Shown: piece after piece, positions 26,101 through 32,781 of the stretch
How the letters are laid out: each line of letters opens with the position of its first letter
How positions within the stretch are numbered: the first letter of the stretch is position 1
From: Segatella salivae DSM 15606
GTDB taxonomy: Bacteria; Bacteroidota; Bacteroidia; Bacteroidales; Bacteroidaceae
Length of the DNA: 32,781 bases
Direction: 5' to 3'
Assembly: GCF_000185845.1 (NCBI RefSeq)
Contig: NZ_GL629647.1
Coordinates: 2,257,888 to 2,290,668, forward strand
Program-made: the position numbers and the translations under genes
The notes under the pieces: model-generated
Database searches by the model: none
Seen by the model: the letters and a program-made list of their open reading frames with translations, nothing else
What the model was told of the DNA's origin: nothing

Positions 26101-26741
26101 ATGAGGTCGGCCTCCACAAGCTTTTCATTTTGCAAATTGCCTCCATAGCCATAGACATGCACCTTGTTTATATCCGTAAAACCTGCCTTCCGAATCAGTG
26201 ATTCGCTGAGTTCGTAAACACCAGATGATGGTACACGTATCTTCACCCAACGGCCATTGGCCAATACCGACTGCCTTGTATAGCGCTCGGCAGGGCCAGA
26301 ACGCGTCACCATCTGTCGTTGAAACATCTTGGCTTTCGCCACTGCTGAGGCTTCAATTTTCAGCATAAAACTGGCTAAAAACTGATATTTCCCATTGCGA
26401 TTAACTAATGGAAAGAAGGTAACGAGCAATTCGGGATGGCGTCGATTCATGACAATCGTCTGCTGAATGACTGGCATTGCAGGCAAAGTCGACTGAGAAA
26501 GTTGTTGATATCGAAGGATATCACGTTGTGGCATGGCTGCAAATTCGGGGTAAACGATGCTGACACGATAGACAGAATCACGATAATCTCCCTGTAAAGG
26601 AAGGCGGTAGGTGAAACGAGGTAATACAGAATCAATCCTCACTTGTTCGTAAGTGAGGTTAAAGAAGCGTTGCGTGGCATGAAGATGTAAGCTCAACGAC
26701 AACACAAGGCCTATGATAATGTATCTGAAAGAAAGTTTCAT
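23199..26741 (-). CDS. porU: Type IX secretion sortase PorU (C25 family peptidase)
   Basis: An 1180-residue surface cysteine protease that removes the C-terminal signal of cargo proteins and links them to A-LPS. A signal peptide (about 1-22) is followed by an N-terminal domain. A gingipain-like C25 catalytic domain spans about 435-800, with the likely catalytic pair H688 (YIGHGSEI) and C721 (TASCDIMPFDG). It ends in a CTD-like module (NPAQTDTQFIINHD ... GVYLYRVKVSSDG, about 1090-1180), as PorU of Porphyromonas itself does. It lies 38 bases after the FAH-family gene and 46 bases before porV, so the three are probably co-transcribed. No frameshift is seen. Confidence 0.94.
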   Translation of the reverse strand: MKLSFRYIIIGLVLSLSLHLHATQRFFNLTYEQVRIDSVLPRFTYRLPLQGDYRDSVYRVSIVYPEFAAMPQRDILRYQQLSQSTLPAMPVIQQTIVMNRRHPELLVTFFPLVNRNGKYQFLASFMLKIEASAVAKAKMFQRQMVTRSGPAERYTRQSVLANGRWVKIRVPSSGVYELSESLIRKAGFTDINKVHVYGYGGNLQNEKLVEADLIQGDDLHESPQTIVNGKHLFYARGPVSWTDKAALRRTRNPYSDYGYYFLTQTEATSSPVDTTNFLQTFYPSPDDYHSLYERDGFAWFQGGRNLFDSEAIMVGKTKALKLTKPQVSGGGKLCVGVSAGSNSEVELYIGSRLLGQLTIRLGDYDKGNSRRGAYPFASVDELDTLKIKVVSGGPVRLDDVSITWDNALPAPWLAANKFAIPELVGVVRNQNRHADDQADMVIIVPSSGKLTAEAMRLKEFHEKNDGLRVNLVPANELYNEFSSGTPDVNAYRRYLKMLYDRASSSNDMPRYLLLFGDGIWDNRLLTDATKGLNPDDYLLCYESENSFNEVECYTDDNFFGLLDDGEGADLLTHDLPDIAVGRIPVSTAEEAKVMVDKTINYAVNTNAGAWQNTLMFMGDDGNDNVYMVDANDAAEQIASQLPGYVVKKVMWDAYKRETSATGNTYPDVRKAIIRQQNQGALVMDYIGHGSEIQISHEGVLKLKDFASFTNRNLPLWITASCDIMPFDGIATTIGETALLNPHGGAVACFGTTRTVYTYYNKPMNMAYLKYVMGTTNGRANTLGEASRLAQVEMITTGQDLTSNKLQYALLGDPALRLNQPKPMVTIDSINGMAVNGAQLPVIKAGEIVRVVGHVNVETPYNGIATMTVRDSREQITCRRNDPQEAETAFQYYDHPSTIYVGSDSVKAGKFCFSFAVPRDINYTQGNGLINIYAINDSRSLAVNGSCDRFLVGGTSSLASDSIGPSVFCYLNSPSFENGGSVNSTPYFVAQLRDKDGINVSGSSIGHNLELIIDDDMNKTYVLNDNFQYDFGSYTSGTTYYNIPELAPGKHRLQFKAWDVLNNSSTTWLDFEVVKNLTPTLFSVAVTKNPAQTDTQFIINHDRVGSQMDVEIEVFDTAGRLLWRHKEQGVSMSNAYTVDWNLCTDGGGRLQTGVYLYRVKVSSDGSKQASKAQKLVIVSNN

Positions 26742-26779
26742 GAAGACCGATTCTCTCTTGTTTTATGATGTAATCAGCG

Positions 26780-27397
26780 TTATTTGCAATTAAATTCCAA
26801 TACCTTTTGTTCTTCAATATAGCCTTCAAGATGGTCGTTAATCCTTACAGGTGCGCACCCCGTTGGACAGCCAGTGTAAAGCAAATCGCCTGTACGCAGT
26901 GTGAAATACTGGCTGATATACGAGATGATTTCATCGACTTTGAAGAGCATATCGCCTGAAAAGCCCTCTTGAACCGTAGTGCCGTTGATGTCAAGTCTAA
27001 AGCGAAGGCACTGAATGGGTTTCACTTTGTCTAACGGAACGAAGGTTCCGAGCGCGGCAGCACCATCAAATCCCTTGCTAAGCTCCCACGGAAGACCTTG
27101 CTCTTGCAATCGTTTTTGCAGGTCGCGCGCCGTGAAATCCACGCCAACTGTTACGGCATCATAGTATCGTGAGGCAAATCTTGTGGGGATAGTCTTCCCT
27201 AATTTGCAGATGCGTACAACGAGTTCGGTTTCATATTCAATGTTCCCAAGCGTGTCGGGAATAAAGAAAGGTTTACCATCTTTCAGCAAAGCGGTGTCAC
27301 ATTTGGTAAAAATGACAGGGGCTTCTGGTTTAGAAAACGAGCTCGACAGCGTTTTATTGTGTTGCAGATAGTTCGTGTCTACGGCGAAAATCTTCAT
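26780..27397 (-). CDS. Fumarylacetoacetate hydrolase (FAH) family protein
   Basis: A 205-residue cytoplasmic enzyme of the FAH/HpcE superfamily, which includes acylpyruvate hydrolases and oxaloacetate decarboxylases. Metal-ligand candidates are E56 and E58 in EYETELVVRI and D87 in TVGVDFTARDLQ; the lysine and aspartate of LSKGFDGAAALG are K108 and D111. The usual glycine-rich C-terminal motif appears as LLYTGCPTGCAPV. I chose the ATG at 27397 (MKIFAVDTNY); the frame opens to 27454, but that stretch is promoter-like and lacks family similarity. It is the first gene of the minus-strand unit with porU and porV. The precise substrate is unknown. Confidence 0.87.
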   Translation of the reverse strand: MKIFAVDTNYLQHNKTLSSSFSKPEAPVIFTKCDTALLKDGKPFFIPDTLGNIEYETELVVRICKLGKTIPTRFASRYYDAVTVGVDFTARDLQKRLQEQGLPWELSKGFDGAAALGTFVPLDKVKPIQCLRFRLDINGTTVQEGFSGDMLFKVDEIISYISQYFTLRTGDLLYTGCPTGCAPVRINDHLEGYIEEQKVLEFNCK

Positions 27398-27784
27398 TGA
27401 GGATATTGTTAAATAATGGAATACAAAGTTCGTTATAAATTCCCAAACGTGCAAGAAAAAGGCAAGTTATGTTGTGATTGCAAGGAAAAGGGAGGCTCAT
27501 CTCTAAGTCTTTTTAGAGCGGAGAGAGTGAACTTGGAATGCCTTCTCATCCGTTTGGTGTGTACATTCATTTCTCCTTAAAAGCCAAGGGGATAGAACTT
27601 GTTTTTTGAAATGACGCAAATGACCGAGTAATCTCTATGGTTTTACCGCGTGATTTGCGTCATTTCATCGAGTAATTAGCGTCAAATCACGGCATGAAAT
27701 AATAGATGTGGAGTTATGGTTTGGCATGAAACATGTCATGGGTGATATGAATTAACGTTATAAGTGAAGTTCTTTTTCATCATT
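27398..27784. other. Divergent intergenic region with stem-loop repeat
   Basis: No gene is seen. Near the FAH start a minus-strand GAACTTTG (27424-27431) with CTTG 20 bases upstream is a possible weak promoter. CTCTAA and TTAGAG form a short hairpin near 27501-27519. The family-B stem-loop copy 4 lies at 27607. Confidence 0.5.
27607..27697 (+). repeat. Stem-loop repeat, family B, copy 4
   Basis: TGAAATGACGCAAATGAC (27607-27624) and GTGATTTGCGTCATTTCA (27650-27667) pair with one mismatch in 18. The loop contains GTAATCTCTATGGTTTTAC, which differs by one base from the loop at 5711. A third, partial arm (CGTCAAATCACG) follows to about 27691. Confidence 0.75.
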
Positions 27785-27788
27785 TTTG

Positions 27789-27820
27789 TTTGTATTTTTG
27801 AAATAAAAATCCTATCTTTG
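27789..27820 (+). promoter_or_regulatory. Bacteroidetes promoter for the regulator gene
   Basis: TTTG (27789-27792), a 20-base spacer and TATCTTTG (27813-27820) match the Bacteroidetes promoter well. The predicted leader to the ATG at 27875 is about 49 bases. Confidence 0.75.
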
Positions 27821-27874
27821 CAGGTAAGAGTAACTTGAAAAAGTTAGTCAAAAGGATAGAACTAATTCTTACCA

Positions 27875-29485
27875 ATGAAGAGAAATACACGTGTTTGGCT
27901 ATTATTTTGTTTCCTATGGTCATTGAGTTTGTCGACCATGGGGGTTTCGGTGCGGAGGAGTTCAGTGGTAATTTTAGACGAATTGGATGTTGATTTGTCT
28001 CATAAATCGCAATATGAGATGAAAAAACAAAAGTCGATTGACTCGCTGAAACGTGCACTAACATGGAAACACTCGGCTTTCGTTCACTTCAATTTACTAC
28101 GGAAACTCTATGCGCAATATGCCTCTTATCAATATGATTCGGCGTATGTCTATGCACAAAAGATGAACCATTTGGCGCATGAACTGCATGATATCAACGC
28201 ACAAATTGAGGGACAATGTAACATCGTTTTTTGCCTTTTGTCGGCTGGTTTGTTTAATGAGGCCTCCGAAACACTTGATACTATTGACATCCATCGCGCC
28301 TCATTAGCCTCTCGAAAGCTTTATTTCACAACGGCATCTCGGTGTTATTTTGACATGGCCGACTTCACTCATGCCAATCCTTACATGGATCGCTACATTG
28401 AAAAAGGCTGTGTTTACACGGACTCTCTACTTCAATATCTGACTCGGGGCAGTCGGGATTGGCTCTATGCTGTGGGGATGAAGGAGATGAAACTAAGGCA
28501 TTATGATCGTTGTAGCATGTATTTCAAGCAGCTATTGGCAAGGAAAGATGTCGATAATCACATGCGGGCGATTGTTAGTTCGAGTCTTGGTTGGATGAGT
28601 TTATATAAGAAACATGATGAGGAGGCTATTGGTTATTTGGCCCAAGCGGCTATCTGTGACAACCAATCGGTTACGCGTGAGACCACGGCCCTTTGCACAT
28701 TGGCTCGACTACTCTATCAAAAGGGCGACATACAACGGGCAACTGAATATGTAAGACAATCGCTTGAGAATGCCAATTTCTATGGAGCCCGTCAGCGTGT
28801 GATAGAGGTTAGTGGTATTCTTCCTATCATAGAGCAAGACCGATATAGCGTGATGGAGGGACAACGCAATGCTTTGGCTATGGCCGCGGTTGTCGCTTTG
28901 CTCTTTGTTTTGGCCCTTCTTGTGTTCACTTGGTTTGTGCGTAAGCAGATGAAAAAGCTGAAACAAGCGCGTAATGTCATTGCAAACCGCAAGGCAGAAC
29001 TTGAGGAAATGAATGGTCGTTTGCGTGAAGTGAACACGATAAAAGACGAATATATCGGGCAGTCCTTTTATGCAAATGCCGAATATATCAATCATGTTGA
29101 GAAGCTATATCGCACCATTGACCAAAAGATTGTAGCCCGACAATATCATGATTTGCGGTTATCGTTGAAAGAAAGTGAATTGATTGCCGAACGAAAATCT
29201 ATGTTTTCGGACTTTGATAAGACTTTCTTGAACCTCTTCCCAAACTTTATTGAGCGGTATAACAGTCTGTTTGTCGAGGGCGAAACAAAGGCAAATGACA
29301 AGCAGAAGTCATTGACAACAGAGATGAGAATCTTTGCACTCATCCGCTTGGGAATAACAGATTCGGAGCGCATTGCTAAGTTTTTGAATTATAGTATCCA
29401 TACAATCAACACCTATAAGACGCGAGTTAAGAACAAATCTTGGGTCGATAATGATCAGTTTGAGGCGCGAATCATGGAAATATAG
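27875..29485 (+). CDS. Membrane-anchored TPR regulator with C-terminal HTH (DUF6377-like)
   Basis: A 536-residue protein. A signal peptide (about 1-25) is followed by a periplasmic helical TPR-like sensor region (about 60-310). One membrane helix (about 332-355, LAMAAVVALLFVLALLVFTW) leads into a coiled coil (about 356-395) and a LuxR-like HTH near 483-520 (MRIFALIRLGITDSERIAKF). The family, which I recall as DUF6377, is common in Bacteroidetes beside SusC/SusD loci. The likely role is to sense an extracellular nutrient and control the genes that follow at 29986. It has a strong promoter of its own and a 500-base gap after it. Confidence 0.85.
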   Translation: MKRNTRVWLLFCFLWSLSLSTMGVSVRRSSVVILDELDVDLSHKSQYEMKKQKSIDSLKRALTWKHSAFVHFNLLRKLYAQYASYQYDSAYVYAQKMNHLAHELHDINAQIEGQCNIVFCLLSAGLFNEASETLDTIDIHRASLASRKLYFTTASRCYFDMADFTHANPYMDRYIEKGCVYTDSLLQYLTRGSRDWLYAVGMKEMKLRHYDRCSMYFKQLLARKDVDNHMRAIVSSSLGWMSLYKKHDEEAIGYLAQAAICDNQSVTRETTALCTLARLLYQKGDIQRATEYVRQSLENANFYGARQRVIEVSGILPIIEQDRYSVMEGQRNALAMAAVVALLFVLALLVFTWFVRKQMKKLKQARNVIANRKAELEEMNGRLREVNTIKDEYIGQSFYANAEYINHVEKLYRTIDQKIVARQYHDLRLSLKESELIAERKSMFSDFDKTFLNLFPNFIERYNSLFVEGETKANDKQKSLTTEMRIFALIRLGITDSERIAKFLNYSIHTINTYKTRVKNKSWVDNDQFEARIMEI

Positions 29486-29985
29486 AATGCTTTTTATAAC
29501 GTAGAAAGAGTGGAGGTGTGTTGAAAAAACTCCTCAATTATTGTGTTATTGATGTCAGGAAGCAAGCCTGATATAGGGATTTAACAGATGGAAACAGCTG
29601 TTGTTGAAGGCTCGTTTGGAGGATATCGTTTAGCTTTTAGTAGGATATGATGCAAAGAAATCATAGAAATGATGTTTTCAAGGCACAGGAATAACAACGA
29701 CAAATAGGTCTTAGAAAAAGGGAATTTGACTGCCATGATGATGCGAAAAGTTGGATTTTGGCCAATGTTTAGCCTTAAAAGAGCGTTATATTTGTTGAGA
29801 ATCATCAATATAATGATAATACATTTCACGAAAACACGATGCGATAAGTTATTGATAATCAGTTAAATTAAAATTTGTTTCCATTTTTCTTGTTATATAT
29901 TTTTTATGAAACTTCATGTTGTAATGATTTTATTCTAATTTTGTTCGCATAAGAAATAGAATACAATATTAATACCATTATTACT
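29486..29985. other. AT-rich intergenic region before the PUL genes
   Basis: No gene is convincing; an 82-codon minus-strand frame (29581-29829) is rich in hydrophobic residues but resembles nothing known to me. TAATTTTG at 29936-29943 matches the -7 consensus and would give a leader of about 40 bases for the lipoprotein gene. No -33 TTTG is seen at normal spacing, as expected if a regulator is needed for expression. Confidence 0.5.
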
Positions 29986-30489
29986 ATGAGGACAAAGAAC
30001 AACCTTTTGATTTCTCTGTTATTGATTGCAATATCAGTAATGGGACTCTGTTCGTGTAGCACAGTTGATGACGGAAGCTACGTTGATCCAATCCGACTTT
30101 ACGAGAAGATTGGTGGTAAATGGGTATTGAATAGTGTGACGCAGACCGATGAAACAAATGCCAAGACCATGGTACTCACCAGTCTGCTCGACTTCGATAC
30201 CTTTGTGATTCATTTGGACCAAGACAGCAAAGGAGAGCCAACCACCTTCTCAGTAGAGGGGAATGCGCCCGAGTTGTTACCTGTAAAAGGTACATGGACC
30301 ATGGATAATCCGTTTGTAAAATCAGACGGAATGGCATCTAAACTCTTGTTAAAGAGTGAGTCGGGAGAACAACCTCTCACCATCACTACAGTTCCAGGTG
30401 CAAATAAAACGTTAGAGTTTAAACTCATACGACAAGTGAATGGCAAACCATTTGTTTCTTATACTTATAACCTTATGCAGGCAGAATAA
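29986..30489 (+). CDS. Predicted lipoprotein (DUF5004-like)
   Basis: A 167-residue exported protein. The N-terminus MRTKNNLLISLLLIAISVMG is a lipoprotein-type signal ending in the lipobox LCSC, with C24 as the likely lipidated residue. The mature part begins STVDDGSYVDPIRLYEKIGG and contains a lipocalin-like pattern (KIGGKWVLNSVTQTDE) typical of small Bacteroidales surface lipoproteins. The family name DUF5004 is a recollection. It precedes the secreted protein at 30551 and susC, so it is probably an accessory surface component of the same locus. Its substrate is unknown. Confidence 0.75.
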   Translation: MRTKNNLLISLLLIAISVMGLCSCSTVDDGSYVDPIRLYEKIGGKWVLNSVTQTDETNAKTMVLTSLLDFDTFVIHLDQDSKGEPTTFSVEGNAPELLPVKGTWTMDNPFVKSDGMASKLLLKSESGEQPLTITTVPGANKTLEFKLIRQVNGKPFVSYTYNLMQAE

Positions 30490-30550
30490 GCGCCAAGTGT
30501 TTGCTTTGTGGTGGAGAAACAATATCTAAATAATGATAAAACAACACAAC

Positions 30551-31780
30551 ATGAAAGATTTTAAGTATTATATATTGACGTTGATAGGCCTATTATGTCC
30601 TCTCATGACAATGGCAGAGGAGACCGATTTGGGTGTACCCAAGGTGTGGACTGTGCCTGCAGTGTTCACTTGTGATGAGGAAGTGACCTTCTATTATGAC
30701 ATGACTGACGTGAAGTTTCCTGCTGGAGTAGACCTTTATTTGTGGGCATGGACGCCGACAGAACCTGATGCTGGCCACGGCGATAACTCTTCTTCGTTTG
30801 CTAAATTGGAATACTTGGGAAACAACATCTATTGTAAGAAGATGGTTCCGAAACAGTATTTCAATACTAATATCAGTGCTTTTGAGTCAGATGATTGGCC
30901 TGGTTTCTGGTCAAGATTAAAGACAAAAGACGGCAGTAAATGGAGTTCGGTGTTCCAAGCTCCTGATAGTCGCTCAGAGTTTAAGGAGTTTAAAGAAAGT
31001 GGAAAGGGTGTTCAGTTCTTCTCAGGAAAGAAGAGTTCGGGCTTCACGGATAAGTTCACACTCGATGAACCCTTGACCATTGTCTTTAATCCCGACGTAT
31101 ATAAATTAGGTGGAAGGACGCTAACAGAGATTTCAAACGATGCAAACTTCGTTCAGTTTGGAGTGCATTCAGGACTTAATGACTGGAATGTTTTGCAGTC
31201 ACTTGACGTTTGGCGTCCTGCTTGTCTAAAGAAAACGAGAGTTAGAAAGCTTTCAAATGGCCTCTATGCATGGGATGTTGGTGTGCCATCTGAATATTAT
31301 TCATATACCTTAGATGACGCAGGTAGTCGTGTGCCTACAGCCTTAGCAGACCCAGATAAGAAAGCCGCTTTCGAATTGGAGAACATGAATTATCTCGTCG
31401 TTACCGTCATTCGTGATGCTGCCGGAGCTAATCAGTGGGGGGCAAATAGTGGCGATCAGATGCAAAAAGCAGGTATGGCGGTGCCCTATCCTGACCCAGT
31501 TTTCTCGCTGTTTCCTTCTCGTGTAAGTGGCAAAGACATTCTAACTTTGACGCGAGAATATAACGAACGTACAGCCGGTGACCTTAAGTTTACGATTACA
31601 GCAGGCACAAAGACCATCACAGGAACAATGCTTGGAGTGCGTGATAAACGTCAGGCTACGGTCAATTTACAAAAAGAACTCAAAGGCATTGAAGCCACAA
31701 CATTGCATATTATTGTTGCAAAGGCTAATGGACAGACTGTTGTCGACACGACAATTCCTCTGATTACGCCTGATAAATAA
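30551..31780 (+). CDS. Exported protein of the PUL (DUF4961-like), function unknown
   Basis: A 409-residue secreted protein, counting from the ATG at 30551 (MKDFKYYILTLIGLLCPLMT); an in-frame ATG at 30533 would add six residues and is less fitting for a signal peptide. The mature part is rich in beta-strand pattern. It has a first domain about the size of an Ig or CBM-like fold with YLWAWTPTEPDAGHGDNSS and WSSVFQ, and a similar fold later (FVQFGVHSGLNDWNVLQSLD). The C-terminal 80 residues (LTLTREYNERTAGDLKFTIT) look like another Ig-like module. It lies between the lipoprotein and susC, so a role in glycan capture is plausible. I cannot name the ligand. Confidence 0.72.
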   Translation: MKDFKYYILTLIGLLCPLMTMAEETDLGVPKVWTVPAVFTCDEEVTFYYDMTDVKFPAGVDLYLWAWTPTEPDAGHGDNSSSFAKLEYLGNNIYCKKMVPKQYFNTNISAFESDDWPGFWSRLKTKDGSKWSSVFQAPDSRSEFKEFKESGKGVQFFSGKKSSGFTDKFTLDEPLTIVFNPDVYKLGGRTLTEISNDANFVQFGVHSGLNDWNVLQSLDVWRPACLKKTRVRKLSNGLYAWDVGVPSEYYSYTLDDAGSRVPTALADPDKKAAFELENMNYLVVTVIRDAAGANQWGANSGDQMQKAGMAVPYPDPVFSLFPSRVSGKDILTLTREYNERTAGDLKFTITAGTKTITGTMLGVRDKRQATVNLQKELKGIEATTLHIIVAKANGQTVVDTTIPLITPDK

Positions 31781-31829
31781 AATGATGTTGTTTATTTCTA
31801 TCATTGAAATTATATTATTCTGAAACCTT

Positions 31830-32781
31830 ATGAAATACATTCAGTCAAACAAAATATATGGTGTTTTCATGGCACTGATGCTGTTGCTTGTGTGTAATGT
31901 AGCACACGCACAGACCATAACGGCTACAGGAAGAGTAGTCGATGCAAATCAAGATCCACTGATTGGGGCCACAATAAAAGTTGTAGGAGGCGGTGGGGGA
32001 GCAATAACAGACTTTGAAGGAAAGTTTAGTTTGCCTTGCAAACAAGGAGCGACGCTCGACGTTTCGTATGTGGGTTATGTGTCACAACATGTAAAAGCTG
32101 GTACAGGACTACGCATTACATTGAATGAAGACGCTAAAACCCTGGATGAAACCGTTGTTGTTGGCGTCGGTTATGGTACGATGCGGAAGAGTGATCTCAC
32201 AGGTTCTATAGCCACGGTTAATGCCAAAGACCTGCGTAAAGGAGTAATAACGAGCACGGAACAGATGCTTCAAGGCAAGGTGGCGGGACTCTCAGTTGTG
32301 CAGAGTAGTGGTGCAGTTGAGTCTGGATCCAGTCTCAGATTACGTGGTGGAACGTCGTTATCTGCCAGCAATGGTCCATTGATTGTAGTAGATGGAGTGC
32401 CTGGAGTTGACTTCAATTCTGTACAACCTTCTGAGATTGTTAGTATGGATGTATTGAAAGATGCGTCTGCTGCGGCAATCTATGGAAGCCGTGGTGCCAA
32501 TGGTGTTATTATTGTAACAACCAACCGACAAGGTGGAGAACGTGAGCAGAATAGTTTGCAATATAATGGTTATGTGGGCTTCGCTTCGGTGGCAAAGAAC
32601 ATGGATGTGCTCTCAGCAAACCAGTGGAGAGGATATGTTCGCAGTCAGAATGTGGCGAGTGCATTAGACTATGGTGCTTCAACTGATTGGCAAAAGGAAT
32701 TAGAACGCACAGCAATTTTGCATTCACATAATATTCTTTTCTCAAGTAGTAAGAAGGAACATGGCTACCGAGCATCGGCAA
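31830..32781 (+). CDS. SusC-family TonB-dependent receptor, 3' end beyond the window
   Basis: Outer-membrane importer of the SusC/RagA type, 317 residues visible of roughly 1000. A signal peptide ends at AHA-Q (residue 27). It is followed by a carboxypeptidase-regulatory-like beta-sandwich (GRVVDANQDPLIGATIKVVG, about 32-105), then the linker LDETVVVGVGYGTMRK, and then the plug domain (LTGSIATVNAKDL, LSVVQSSGA, LRLRGGTSL, VDGVPG, DASAAAIYGSRGANGVI). No STN domain precedes it, so it is not itself a signalling receptor. It follows two exported proteins and a membrane regulator, making a typical nutrient-acquisition locus; the SusD partner should lie just past the edge. Confidence 0.95.
   Translation, partial: MKYIQSNKIYGVFMALMLLLVCNVAHAQTITATGRVVDANQDPLIGATIKVVGGGGGAITDFEGKFSLPCKQGATLDVSYVGYVSQHVKAGTGLRITLNEDAKTLDETVVVGVGYGTMRKSDLTGSIATVNAKDLRKGVITSTEQMLQGKVAGLSVVQSSGAVESGSSLRLRGGTSLSASNGPLIVVDGVPGVDFNSVQPSEIVSMDVLKDASAAAIYGSRGANGVIIVTTNRQGGEREQNSLQYNGYVGFASVAKNMDVLSANQWRGYVRSQNVASALDYGASTDWQKELERTAILHSHNILFSSSKKEHGYRASA

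Noticed and set aside
29581..29829. 82-codon minus-strand open frame
   Set aside because: It is hydrophobic and AT-rich, lacks a start signal and lies in the control region of the PUL genes.
29486..29985. tRNA or other structured RNA in the larger gaps
   Set aside because: No cloverleaf, anticodon arm or 3' CCA pattern could be found by eye here or in the other intergenic gaps; an RNA search tool would be needed for a firm negative.

Overview
The window looks like chromosomal DNA of a Bacteroidetes bacterium, most likely Bacteroidales and Prevotella-like. The supporting genes are a PorU/PorV pair of the type IX secretion system, a SusC-type TonB-dependent receptor preceded by small surface-protein genes and a membrane regulator with a C-terminal HTH, a carboxynorspermidine synthase, and the typical Bacteroidetes RecA. 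Many gene starts lie 20-100 bases downstream of the Bacteroidetes -7 box TAnnTTTG, and few have a clear Shine-Dalgarno sequence. The genus assignment is inference from memory of gene families.

Layout. 1-1062 (-): 5' part of an NhaD-type Na+/H+ antiporter that runs off the left edge. 1191-5363 (+): a small Bacteroidales protein, carboxynorspermidine synthase, recA with a terminator, and alanine dehydrogenase. 5364-6873: about 1.5 kb without a convincing gene, holding a stem-loop repeat, six tandem 66-bp units and a set of hairpins. 6874-11390 (-): an M23/LysM peptidase, then the unit DJ-1 protein > ispD > recG. 11458-13952 (+): nadK overlapping an ABC exporter, divergent from the DJ-1 unit through two back-to-back promoters. 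14018-19065 (+): a MacB-like efflux set (ATPase, two FtsX-type permeases, membrane fusion protein) with a decayed four-helix-bundle gene between the last two. 19066-19875: a second copy of the composite repeat seen at 5.7-6.8 kb. 19876-27397 (-): polytopic membrane protein, ispF, porV, porU and an FAH-family enzyme, transcribed in the order FAH > porU > porV > ispF > membrane protein. 27398-27874: intergenic, with another stem-loop repeat and a good promoter. 27875-32781 (+): DUF6377-like regulator, lipoprotein, secreted protein, and the 5' part of susC at the right edge; this is the start of a polysaccharide-utilisation-type locus.

Most genes are housekeeping or common Bacteroidales accessory genes. 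The least explained content is non-coding: a composite repeat family whose hairpins show compensatory base changes between copies (6402-6434, 6574-6610, 19506-19538), a second stem-loop family (5711, 19299, 27607) and a 66-bp tandem array. Both composite copies lie between convergently transcribed genes. I found no tRNA, rRNA, CRISPR array, transposase or prophage gene. I also see no clear sign of a new multi-gene system; the repeat family is the best candidate for something under-described.
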